Shown: one piece after another, positions 28,981 through 41,600 of the stretch
How positions within the stretch are numbered: position 1 is the first letter of the stretch
How the letters are laid out: each line of letters begins with the position of its first letter
Assembly: GCF_030410485.1 (NCBI RefSeq)
Contig: NZ_JAUHHC010000001.1
Location: 1 to 64,000, forward strand
Direction of reading: 5' to 3'
Source: Roseateles violae
GTDB lineage: Bacteria; Pseudomonadota; Gammaproteobacteria; Burkholderiales; Burkholderiaceae_C
Length of the DNA stretch: 64,000 bases
Notes under the pieces: model-generated
What the model was told of the DNA's origin: nothing
Databases searched by the model: none
What the model saw: only the letters and a program-made list of their open reading frames with translations
Translations under genes and position numbers: made by a program

Positions 28981-29004
28981 AAAAAAGCGACCCGAAGGTC
29001 GCTT
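28981..29004 (-). terminator. Intrinsic terminator of the porin gene
   Basis: AAGCGACC-CGAA-GGTCGCTT forms an eight-base-pair stem with a tetraloop. On the minus strand the stem is followed by a run of T residues, so it terminates porin transcription. It may also slow rightward transcription from ruvB, although the T-tract on that side is short. Confidence 0.85.
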
Positions 29005-29026
29005 TCTCGCTTCTGCTCGCGAACGA

Positions 29027-29968
29027 TCAGAAGTTGTGGCGGATACCGGCAGCGTAAGAGCTGAAGTCACGCGAGTTGATAGAGCTCTGGATCGCGGTGT
29101 AGTAGCCGTAGATCTTCGTGCGCTTGCTCAGGTTGTAGTTATAGGCCAGCGTGTACTGCTCGGCGCCGGAACCTTGCAGATAGCCACCGGCCTTGCTGCC
29201 GCCGTAGTTCAGGTGGAACTCCGAAGCGCCCATCGTGTACATCACCGAAGCACGGCCGATCAGACGGGTGTCCTTCTGCGAAGCGGGCAGGCCGTCAACC
29301 GACTCCTGCTGGATGTAGCCGCCGAAGACCCAGGCGCCCATTTCGAACAGGCCGCGCAGGGCCAGCTGGTCGCCGACGCCTTGCTTGCTGTAGCCCAGGC
29401 CGAGGTGGATCGGGCCCTGGTCGTAGTAAGCACCCAGGTCATAGCCCTTCTTCTCGCCCGGAGCGCCTTCACCGGCGTGGAGGGCGAACTCGGCGTTGAA
29501 GCCGCTGATCGTCGGGGTCTTGTAGGCAACCTTGTTGGTCTGCGTGAAGCCGGCACCCGAGTACAGCGCGTCGGACGACGAGCCGGTGTCGTGGTTGTGC
29601 ATGCTCACGTAATCGGCCGTGGCGAAGTAGGAAGCCGGGGTCCAGCTGCCCAGACGCACCGTGCCGAAGGAGCCGGCCAGGTAGACGGAAGACTCACGAT
29701 TCCAGAACGCGGTGCCGGTCTGCTTGCCGTCGTCGGAGTTGAAGCCGTGCTCGATATCGAAACCGGCCGACAGACCGCCACCCAGCTCTTCCTTGCCCAT
29801 GAAGCCGATACGCGAAGCGTTGTTCGCGACGACGATCTTGCGATCGGCCGTGCCAATCTTCTGGCTTTCAACGGTCGTGTTCAGACGGCCGTACAGGGTC
29901 ACCGAGCTCTGAGCGAAAGCAGGAGCGGCGATTGCTGCAAGTGCAGCCACAAGAGCGATCTTTTTCAT
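29027..29968 (-). CDS. Gram-negative general porin
   Basis: A 313-residue outer-membrane trimeric porin of the betaproteobacterial OmpC/Omp32 type. The signal peptide MKKIALVAALAAIAAPAFA is cleaved before QSSVTLYGRLN. Alternating amphipathic strands run through the protein, and the last strand ends SYAAGIRHNF with the C-terminal Phe recognised by the BAM machinery. GSFGTVRLGSWTPASYFATADYV is the typical constriction-loop region. The codon usage (uniform G/C third positions with GTT/ACC exceptions) suggests strong expression. It is monocistronic. Confidence 0.94.
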   Translation of the reverse strand: MKKIALVAALAAIAAPAFAQSSVTLYGRLNTTVESQKIGTADRKIVVANNASRIGFMGKEELGGGLSAGFDIEHGFNSDDGKQTGTAFWNRESSVYLAGSFGTVRLGSWTPASYFATADYVSMHNHDTGSSSDALYSGAGFTQTNKVAYKTPTISGFNAEFALHAGEGAPGEKKGYDLGAYYDQGPIHLGLGYSKQGVGDQLALRGLFEMGAWVFGGYIQQESVDGLPASQKDTRLIGRASVMYTMGASEFHLNYGGSKAGGYLQGSGAEQYTLAYNYNLSKRTKIYGYYTAIQSSINSRDFSSYAAGIRHNF

Positions 29969-30034
29969 CGTTTGCCTTTGTAAGGGAAGTTGGTGCCAGG
30001 CTCGGCCGCCCGGTCTAGTACGCAATGTGGATTC

Positions 30035-30040
30035 AGTATA
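30035..30040 (-). promoter_or_regulatory. Porin promoter -10 candidate
   Basis: The minus strand reads TTTTATACTGAATCC, giving TATACT as a five-of-six -10 hexamer about 67 bases upstream of the porin ATG. No good -35 stands at 16-18 bases. AAAGG precedes the ATG as ribosome-binding sequence. The remaining bases of 29969-30088 show nothing else. Confidence 0.4.
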
Positions 30041-30088
30041 AAAGTGCGTTAGGCGTCCGCCATCGCAAGCGACGCGAAATTGCAACAC

Positions 30089-31201
30089 TTAACTGCTAGC
30101 GACGGTCCCTTCTGCAGGGGACCGCAGCGGCCGGGCCGCGCCGGGCGAGCACAGGCGACCGACGCCGACCAGGCCGGCCGCAATCAGCAGCAGCGCGCCG
30201 GCCTGCTGCCAGGGGCCCAGCAGATGCGAGAACCACAGCACGCCGGTGGTCGCCGCCAGCAGGAGCCCGAACAGCGCCAGCGCCAGCCCTTGGCGAAGCG
30301 CCGGCACGGCCGGGTCGTAGAGCGGGCGGGTATGCGGGTCATAGGCCGCCTGGGCCGGCGCCTGCGGCGCGGCGGCCGGCTGCCAATGCGCTGGCTCCCA
30401 GCAGATCTGCAGCCACTCCCGCCAGCCGCGCGCCCAGCGCGCCTTGCGCAGCAGGGCGCCATAGACCTGCCAGTTGGCCCGCAGCGGATTCCAGCTGTGC
30501 AGCGCGTCGCGGGTGCCGTAGACGCAGGGCTCGGTGTCGAGCTCGTCCTGGAAGCTGCCGAAGATGCGGTCCCAGATGATCAGGATGCCGCCGTAGTTGC
30601 GGTCCAGATAGGGATCGTTGACGGCATGGTGGACGCGGTGGTTGGACGGCGAGCAGAACCAGCGATCGAACCAGCCGAGCCGGCCGACCTGCTGCGTGTG
30701 GACCCAGAACTGGTAGAGCAGATCGACCAGGCCGACGACGGCAAAGACCAGCGGCGGGAAGCCGAGCACGGCCATCGGCAGGTAGAAGAGCCAGCCGAGC
30801 AGCCAGCCGCTGCTGGTCTGGCGCAGCGCCGTCGACAGGTTGTAGTCCTCGCTCTGGTGGTGCACCGCATGGGCGGCCCACAAGAGCGCCGTCGTATGGC
30901 CGAGCCGGTGGTACCAGTAATAGAGCAGGTCGTAGAGCAGCAGGCCGCTGAGCCAGACCCAGGGCGATTGCGCCGACAGCTCGAACAGCGCCGCCCGCTC
31001 GTAGACCCAGACATAGATGCCCAGGGTCAGCAGCTTGGTCAGCAGGCCGACCAGCTGGCTCAGCATGCCCAGGCCGATGCTGTTCAGCGCGTCATTGAGC
31101 CGGTAGGTATTGCGGCCGCGCCGCCAGCCGACCCAGAACTCCACGGCGATCATCAGAAAGAACAGCGGCGTGACCAGGACAATGATTTGCGCGGCTTGCA
31201 T
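30089..31201 (-). CDS. Sterol desaturase/fatty acid hydroxylase-family membrane protein
   Basis: A 370-residue integral-membrane di-iron oxygenase. The three histidine boxes are HRLGH (His98-His102), HAVHH (His111-His115) and HRVHH (His188-His192). Several transmembrane helices flank them, and two more lie at the C-terminus (about 320-360). Family members hydroxylate or desaturate lipids, carotenoids or alkylglycerols; the substrate cannot be inferred. It is followed by no lipid gene. It probably forms an operon with the phosphatase 25 bases upstream. Confidence 0.88.
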   Translation of the reverse strand: MQAAQIIVLVTPLFFLMIAVEFWVGWRRGRNTYRLNDALNSIGLGMLSQLVGLLTKLLTLGIYVWVYERAALFELSAQSPWVWLSGLLLYDLLYYWYHRLGHTTALLWAAHAVHHQSEDYNLSTALRQTSSGWLLGWLFYLPMAVLGFPPLVFAVVGLVDLLYQFWVHTQQVGRLGWFDRWFCSPSNHRVHHAVNDPYLDRNYGGILIIWDRIFGSFQDELDTEPCVYGTRDALHSWNPLRANWQVYGALLRKARWARGWREWLQICWEPAHWQPAAAPQAPAQAAYDPHTRPLYDPAVPALRQGLALALFGLLLAATTGVLWFSHLLGPWQQAGALLLIAAGLVGVGRLCSPGAARPLRSPAEGTVASS

Positions 31202-31226
31202 GAAGAGTGAGGTCGGGCGGGCGGGG

Positions 31227-31880
31227 CTAGGTCTTTTCGGCGAGCTCGTCGAGGCTGCGGTCGTCCAGATGGAACTGGTCGTTCCAGCCCACGAGGCTGA
31301 GGCCTTGCGGCGAGTAAAGCAATCGGTTGATCGCCGCATTGCCCAGTTCCCAGCTGCGCGGTGCCTGCAGCGGCAGCCGGGTGGCGGCGCGGTACAGGCA
31401 GTCCATCACCCCGCCATGGGCGACGATCAGCAGGGTTCTGCCCGGATGCCGGGCCGCCAGCCGCTCGACCGCGCCGACGCAGCGCTGATAGAAGATCGGC
31501 AAGGTCTCCCCGCCCTCGGCATCGAAATCCAGATCGCGGCGCCGCCAGCGCTCGCTCAGCGCCGGCCAGCGCTCGGCGATCTCGGCCCAGCTGAGGCCCT
31601 CGAAGCGGCCGAAGCTGCGCTCGCGCAGTTCGGCGTCCAGGCGCAGCTCGACGCCGGTCGCCCGCGCCACCGCCTCGGCCGTCTGGCGCGCCCGCGCCAG
31701 ATCGCTGGAATAGATCAGATCGATGGCCTCCTCGCGCAGCGCCGCGCCGACGCGCCGCGCCTGCTCCAGCCCGGTCTCGTTCAGCGGAATATCCAGCTGT
31801 CCCTGGATGCGCGTCTCGCGGTTCCACTGGGTCTCGCCATGGCGCACGGCCAGGATGCGGGTGCTCGCGTCCAGGCTCAT
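31227..31880 (-). CDS. Histidine phosphatase superfamily protein
   Basis: A 217-residue phosphoglycerate mutase-like phosphatase. The catalytic motif is VRHGETQWN with His14, and the second catalytic His is in IVAHGGVMD. The general acid Glu lies in ERSFGRFEGL. The alpha-ribazole/RNase H-linked and phosphoserine phosphatase subgroups share this layout; the substrate is uncertain. It starts four bases after the DUF1840 gene stop. Confidence 0.9.
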   Translation of the reverse strand: MSLDASTRILAVRHGETQWNRETRIQGQLDIPLNETGLEQARRVGAALREEAIDLIYSSDLARARQTAEAVARATGVELRLDAELRERSFGRFEGLSWAEIAERWPALSERWRRRDLDFDAEGGETLPIFYQRCVGAVERLAARHPGRTLLIVAHGGVMDCLYRAATRLPLQAPRSWELGNAAINRLLYSPQGLSLVGWNDQFHLDDRSLDELAEKT

Positions 31881-31884
31881 CGCG

Positions 31885-32208
31885 TCAGGCACCCCAGAAC
31901 ACGCTCTCGCCGGCCTTCTGCGCATGGCGCATCAGCTCGATCAGCGGCCAGGCGCGCTGACTCAGGCTGACGCCTTCGCGGCGCGGTGCCGGCTCGCCGG
32001 CCGCCTTGGCCTCGGCCTGCAGCGCGGCAAAGCGCGCCTCGTCCTCGGCCACCGCGCGCTCCAGGGCGGCAATCGCCGGGTCGAGCTGCTCCAGCAGTAG
32101 GATGCCGGCCTCGCCCGGTGTGCGACCGAGCAGCAGCAGGATCTGGTCGCCCTGCGGCCCCAGCATGATCACATCGGCGCCGGCCTTCGATTTGAATTTG
32201 TAGATCAT
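31885..32208 (-). CDS. DUF1840 family protein
   Basis: A 107-residue protein beginning MIYKFKSKAGADVIMLGP, followed by GEAGILLLEQLDPAIAALERAVAEDE, the recognisable core of this small betaproteobacterial family. It has no catalytic motif. The function is unknown. The frame extends upstream by seven residues but the chosen ATG matches the family N-terminus. Confidence 0.82.
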   Translation of the reverse strand: MIYKFKSKAGADVIMLGPQGDQILLLLGRTPGEAGILLLEQLDPAIAALERAVAEDEARFAALQAEAKAAGEPAPRREGVSLSQRAWPLIELMRHAQKAGESVFWGA

Positions 32209-32253
32209 CAGCGTCTCCGCGGTTTGCACTCGTCGACGCCTATTGTGGGCCGA

Positions 32254-34359
32254 TCAGCGCGGCGGTGCTTCGGCCGGAGCGGCCGCGCCCTGCTGGCGGA
32301 CCTGCTGCTCGAAGGCCAGCGGCGCCAGCGCCGGCGCATACAGCCAGCCCTGGAACTCGTCGCAGCCGGCCCCGCGCAGGAACTCGCGCTGCGCCTCGGT
32401 CTCGACGCCCTCGGCGATCACCTGCAGGCGCAGGGCGCGGCCCATCTGGATCACCGCGTTGACGATGCCGGCGTCGCTGGCATCCTCCGGCAGGCCCTGG
32501 ATGAAGCTGCGGTCGATCTTCAGGCGCTGGATCGGAAAGCGTTTCAGATAGCCGAGGCTGGAATAGCCGGTGCCGAAATCGTCGATCGACATCTGCACAC
32601 CCAGGGCGGCCAGCGCCTCCAGCCGCTTCAGCGCGCCGTCGGCATCGCGCACCAGGATCGATTCGGTCAGCTCCAGCTCCAGCAGCGCCGCCGGCAGGCC
32701 GGCCGCGCGCAGCGCCTCCGCCACCGCCTCGACAAAGGCCGGCTGCTGGAACTGCAGCGCCGACACATTGACGGCCACCGGCATGTGCAGGCCCTGGCGC
32801 AGCCATTGCGCGGCCTGCTCGACCGCCTCGCGCAGCACCCATTGGCCGATCGCGACGATGAAGCCGCTCTCCTCGGCCACGGGGATGAATTCGGCCGGCG
32901 AGATCTCGCCGCGCAGCGGATCGCGCCAGCGGATCAGCGCCTCGGCGCCGATCACCCGGCCGCTGTCCAGCGCCAGCTGCGGCTGGTAATGCAGCCGGAA
33001 CTGGCCCTGCTGCAGCGCCTGGCGCATCGCGTGATCGAGCCGCATGCGCGATAGCAGATCGACGTCCTTGCGCGGCTGGTGGAAGCGGAAGCCCGCGCGG
33101 CCGCTTTCCTTCACCCAGTGCATCGCCCGCTCGGCGCTGGCCAGCAGGGCGTCGGCATCGCCGCCGTCGCCGGGGAACAGCGCGATGCCGATGCTGCAGG
33201 TGACGGTGAAGCTGAGCGTGTCGAAGCTGAACGGGCGCGACATCGCGTCCTGCACCCGCCGCGCCGCCAGTTCGGCACCGCGCGCATCGGCCTGGTGGAT
33301 CAGCAGCGCGAAATCGTCGCCGGACAAGCGCGCCACCGTGTCGACCTCGCGCAGCGCCGTCTTCAGCCGCTGCGCGACCTCCTTCAGCACCCGGTCGCCA
33401 TAGCTGTGGCCCAGGGTGTCGTTGATCTGCTTGAAGCGGTCCAGATCGACATTGAGCAGCGCGAACACCAGGCCCTCGCGGCGCGCCATCGCCTGCGCAT
33501 AGTCGATCCGCGTCGCCAGCGCGCGGCGGTTCGGCAGGCCGGTCAGCAGGTCCAGCTGGGACAGCTCCTCGATGCGCTGGCTGGCGGCCAGCTGCTCGCT
33601 GAGATCGCGGAAGGAATGCACGCGGCCGATCGGTCGGCCGCGGCTGAACTGCGGCAGCGAGACCCGCTCCAGCACGCGCCCGTCGAGCAGGCGCAGCCGG
33701 TCGCAGCTGGGCAGCAGCGGCGCCTCGCGGATCGCGGCCAGGCGCAGGGCATAGGCCTCGCCGTCGATGACGCTGCGCCGCATCCAGGCCTGCACCGCCG
33801 CATCGTCGCGTTGCAGCAGCAGTTCGTCGGCGATGCCCCACAGCGCCGCGAAGCGCTGGTTGAAGGAGCGCATGCGGCCATCGAGATCGGTGACCAGGAT
33901 GCCGTCGGCGGTCGATTCCAGCGTCGCGCGCAGCTCGCCGACCAGGGTCTCGCGATCCTCCTCGGCCTGGCGCTCGCGCGTCTGGTCGCGCATCGCGACC
34001 AGCCAGTAGCCCGTGCCGCCCTCCTGCTCGACGAAGCCGATGCGCCGCGTCACCCACAGCATGCGGCCGTCGGCATGGCGCATCCAGGTGTCCGAGCTGA
34101 TGCTGGCCGCGCGGTTGCCGGCGGCCTCCAGCCAGAACATCGCGTCCTCGGGCGTGGCGGCCAGGTTCTCGACCGGCTGGCCGATCAGCGCGTCGGCGTC
34201 CAGGCCCAGCAATTGCGTCGCCGCCGTATTGACGGCCAGCACGCAGCGGCTGCGCGCGTCGACCAGCCAGACCGCCTCCAGCAGCCCTTCCAGCAGCCCA
34301 GCCTCCGGGAGCGCCGGCGTCGGTAGATGTCTCAGCGTGTCGAGGCTCAGCAGCCTCAC
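32254..34359 (-). CDS. PAS-PAS-GGDEF-EAL c-di-GMP phosphodiesterase
   Basis: A 701-residue cytoplasmic protein: PAS domains at about 20-135 and 140-270, GGDEF at about 275-440, EAL at about 445-690. The GGDEF active site reads SGDDF, so cyclase activity is doubtful, while the inhibitory-site motif REVD stands five residues before it. The EAL motifs are complete: EALIRW, NVSALQF, ELTES, DDFGTGYSSL and AEGVET, so it should hydrolyse c-di-GMP. The start is a GTG overlapping the HD-GYP stop (GTGA). The two proteins form a two-gene operon of phosphodiesterases. Confidence 0.9.
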   Translation of the reverse strand: MRLLSLDTLRHLPTPALPEAGLLEGLLEAVWLVDARSRCVLAVNTAATQLLGLDADALIGQPVENLAATPEDAMFWLEAAGNRAASISSDTWMRHADGRMLWVTRRIGFVEQEGGTGYWLVAMRDQTRERQAEEDRETLVGELRATLESTADGILVTDLDGRMRSFNQRFAALWGIADELLLQRDDAAVQAWMRRSVIDGEAYALRLAAIREAPLLPSCDRLRLLDGRVLERVSLPQFSRGRPIGRVHSFRDLSEQLAASQRIEELSQLDLLTGLPNRRALATRIDYAQAMARREGLVFALLNVDLDRFKQINDTLGHSYGDRVLKEVAQRLKTALREVDTVARLSGDDFALLIHQADARGAELAARRVQDAMSRPFSFDTLSFTVTCSIGIALFPGDGGDADALLASAERAMHWVKESGRAGFRFHQPRKDVDLLSRMRLDHAMRQALQQGQFRLHYQPQLALDSGRVIGAEALIRWRDPLRGEISPAEFIPVAEESGFIVAIGQWVLREAVEQAAQWLRQGLHMPVAVNVSALQFQQPAFVEAVAEALRAAGLPAALLELELTESILVRDADGALKRLEALAALGVQMSIDDFGTGYSSLGYLKRFPIQRLKIDRSFIQGLPEDASDAGIVNAVIQMGRALRLQVIAEGVETEAQREFLRGAGCDEFQGWLYAPALAPLAFEQQVRQQGAAAPAEAPPR

Positions 34360-35648
34360 GCGGCCAGCTCCCCGAAGCCGGTGCTCGGCGCCGGTTCGAA
34401 GAAATAGGCGACACGGGTGCGCGGACTCAGGTAGTCGAGCGCCGCACGCGGCAGCTGCTGCGGCTTGAGGCTGCGGCGTATGCCCAGATCCGGCTGCTCT
34501 TCCAGATTCAGCACCAGCGCTTCCTCACGCGGCACCTTGGGGTCGTGCACCATCACCTTGGGCTTCAGCGGCCGCGAGGAATTGACCGCGACGACCAGCG
34601 CATAGCGGTCGTCGGTCAGCTGCACCGTCGAGCCCGGCGGGTAGACGCCCATCATGCGGATGAAGGCATTCAGCATCGTCGCGTCGAAGCGGTTGCGGCC
34701 CTGGGCAAACATCAGCGACAAGGCCTCGTGCGGCGTCATCGCCTTGGAGACCAGCAGCGGATTGCACAGGCCGTCGAAGCGGTTGACCAGCGCGACGATG
34801 CGCGCGGCCGTGCTCATCCGGTCCATATTGAGGCGCTGCGGGAAACCGCTGCCATCGGCGTTCTCGTGGTGCTGCGCGATCACCAGCAGCGGCCCCGGCG
34901 CCAGGCCCATGCCCTGGGCCAGCGCGACGCCCTTGGCCACATGCGATTGGTAGACCTGGTTCTCGCTGAGCGAGAAGCTGTCGTCGCGGTTGCGCAGCCG
35001 CGCCGGCAGCGCGGTCTTGCCGATATCGTGCAGCAGCGCGCCGACGCCCAGATCCATCATCTCCTCGCGGCCCAGGCCGAAGGCGCGCCCCAGCAGCAGC
35101 GAGATGATGGACACATTGAGCGCATGGGCGGTGCCGCGGTCGCCGACGCCCTCGTTGAGCAGGCGGATGTTCAGGTCGCCCTCGATCAGCATCTTGTCCA
35201 GCAGGGCCGAGGTCAGCGCCATCGACTGCTCGCGCGCATCGGCCGGCTCGCGCGGGATCAGCTCCATCACGTCTCGGAAGGCGCTGGCCGCCTCGCCGTA
35301 CTGGCTCTCGCACAGCGCCAGCGCCTCGCGCTGGGCGGCCAGGGCCCGGCGATGCGCCTCGCGCGCGCGGTCCTCGGCCGAGGGCTCGGGCTCGCCGGCG
35401 TCTGCCACGGACGACGCGGCTTCAGCGACGGCCTGCGGGGCGGGCAGCGGGTGCAGGTCGCTCTTGCCTGGATTCCAGCGCACCTGGGTCAGGCCGAGCC
35501 GGCGCAGCACCAGCATCTGGTCTTCCGAACTGAGCTTGAAGCTGCTCAGCGGAAAGGGATGCGACATCCAGCCCAGGTCCAGGTGGATGAACATGCCCAC
35601 CTTCAACTGGTTGACGTCGATCAGCGGATCGGCAGTTCTGTCCTTCAT
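34356..35648 (-). CDS. HD-GYP domain c-di-GMP phosphodiesterase
   Basis: A 430-residue protein with an N-terminal DUF3391-like region (VNQLKVGMFIHLDLGWMSHPF) and an HD-GYP domain. The metal-binding HD is His207-Asp208 in LLHDIGK. The second motif HHENADGSGFP replaces GYP by GFP. The C-terminal extension (STVQLTDDRYALVVAVN) is normal for the family. Such enzymes linearise c-di-GMP to GMP. It is translationally coupled to the GGDEF/EAL gene downstream. Confidence 0.92.
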   Translation of the reverse strand: MKDRTADPLIDVNQLKVGMFIHLDLGWMSHPFPLSSFKLSSEDQMLVLRRLGLTQVRWNPGKSDLHPLPAPQAVAEAASSVADAGEPEPSAEDRAREAHRRALAAQREALALCESQYGEAASAFRDVMELIPREPADAREQSMALTSALLDKMLIEGDLNIRLLNEGVGDRGTAHALNVSIISLLLGRAFGLGREEMMDLGVGALLHDIGKTALPARLRNRDDSFSLSENQVYQSHVAKGVALAQGMGLAPGPLLVIAQHHENADGSGFPQRLNMDRMSTAARIVALVNRFDGLCNPLLVSKAMTPHEALSLMFAQGRNRFDATMLNAFIRMMGVYPPGSTVQLTDDRYALVVAVNSSRPLKPKVMVHDPKVPREEALVLNLEEQPDLGIRRSLKPQQLPRAALDYLSPRTRVAYFFEPAPSTGFGELAA

Positions 35649-35825
35649 TGCTTCTATCTACGCCCATACACAGGCGCCCTCTGGCCCAGCATCGGCAACT
35701 CGCCGAGCGAACTTGAGCGCCGCGCCGGGTCTCCCCCAACTTGATCCGGAATTCATCGCCATCAATGTGCGCATTGTCACGCATGCGCTTGACCGCCCGT
35801 GCGTGGGCCGCCTACGATGTTCCCA

Positions 35826-35852
35826 ATAAGAACCCAAGTTCTTATAACGAAC
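35826..35852 (+). promoter_or_regulatory. Palindromic operator candidate upstream of pcaIJF
   Basis: ATAAGAAC-CCAA-GTTCTTAT (35826-35845) is a perfect eight-base inverted repeat. It overlaps GTTC-N7-GAAC (35838-35852), giving GAAC-N4-GTTC-N7-GAAC. From memory, Pseudomonas PcaR, an IclR-family activator, binds GTTC-containing 15-base sites at the pcaI promoter. The site ends 21 bases before the pcaI start. An IclR-family gene lies downstream of pcaF, a plausible ligand-responsive regulator. Confidence 0.5.
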
Positions 35853-35873
35853 TTTTTAACACCTGCGGTAGCG

Positions 35874-36541
35874 ATGATCAACAAGCTGCAAGCCTCGGCC
35901 CGCGCCGCACTGGCCGATGTGCCCGACGGCGCGACGGTGATGATCGGCGGCTTCGGCACCGCCGGCCTGCCCGACGAACTGATCGCCGCCCTGCTCGAGC
36001 AGGGCGCGCGCGAGTTGACCGTCGTCAACAACAATGCCGGCAATGGCGACAGCGGCCTGGCCGCGCTGCTCGCCGCGGGCCGGGTGCGCAAGATCATCTG
36101 CTCCTTCCCGCGCCAGGCCGATTCGCATCATTTCGACGCGCTCTACCGTGCCGGCAAGATCGAGCTGGAGCTGGTGCCGCAGGGCAATCTGGCCGAGCGC
36201 ATCCGCGCCGCCGGGGCCGGCATCGGCGCCTTCTTCACGCCAACCGGCGCCGGCACCGAGCTGGCCCGCGGCAAGGAAATGCGCGAGATCGGCGGGCGCC
36301 TGCAGGTGCTGGAATATCCGATCCATGCCGACTACGCCCTGATCAAGGCGCAGCGCGGCGACCGCTGGGGCAATCTCAGCTACCGCAAGACGGCGCGCAA
36401 TTTCGGCCCCATCATGGCGGCGGCGGCCAGGATCACCGTCGCCTCGATCTACGAGCTGGCCGAACTGGGCGGGATCGATCCGGAGAGCGTCGTCACGCCG
36501 GGCCTCTATGTGCAGCGCCTGGTCCATCTGGAGGCCGCGGC

Positions 36542-36545
<4 letters not shown>
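35874..36545 (+). CDS. pcaI: 3-oxoadipate CoA-transferase subunit A
   Basis: A 223-residue alpha subunit of the succinyl-CoA:3-oxoadipate CoA-transferase, the penultimate step of the beta-ketoadipate pathway. GGFGTAGLPDELI is the CoA-binding glycine-rich motif. QGNLAERIRAAGAGIGAFFTPTG is typical of the A subunit. The start MINKLQASARAAL is preferred, as the frame upstream runs into the operator. It overlaps pcaJ by four bases. An acetoacetate transferase (scoA) is the alternative, but the pcaF and pobA neighbours favour pcaI. Confidence 0.92.
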
Positions 36546-37192
<647 letters not shown>

Positions 37193-37199
37193 ACAAGCA

Positions 37200-38408
<1,209 letters not shown>

Positions 38409-38506
38409 CGATCCCGGGTGAAATTCCGCGCTGCAGCAATAAGAAAAACTCATAGCTCATTGATTTTTTGTCGCCTTTCCGGGTCGGTAAAGTTTCTGAA
38501 GGCTTG

Positions 38507-38566
38507 TTGAAAGCTAGTAACCGTGTGGGATACTGGATCCAATATGTGTGCTCCTTGCGCACATAT
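38507..38566 (+). promoter_or_regulatory. Promoter and 5' hairpin of the IclR-family gene
   Basis: TTGAAA-N16-GATACT (38507-38534) is a fair sigma-70 promoter. The palindrome TGGATCCA (38534-38541) lies at the expected start site. Immediately after it, ATATGTGTGC-TCCTT-GCGCACATAT (38542-38566) forms a ten-base-pair hairpin with one G-U pair. This may be the regulator's own operator or a stabilising 5' hairpin. The rest of the 259-base gap (38409-38667) is AT-richer than the genome but shows no gene. Confidence 0.5.
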
Positions 38567-38667
38567 GCCGACTGCACATCGGCTCTGGTCCCGGACGGGG
38601 CGGTGACGCCCACGGTTTTCTGGCTCCGCGCCCGCAAGCAAGGGGCGCCAAACGCACACAAGCCCCT

Positions 38668-41591
<2,924 letters not shown>

Positions 41592-41600
41592 CGGCGCGCC

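Noticed and set aside
32231-35744. Possible integrated element or genomic island around the c-di-GMP genes
   Set aside because: No integrase, direct repeats or tRNA attachment site were found, and the base composition matches the surroundings.
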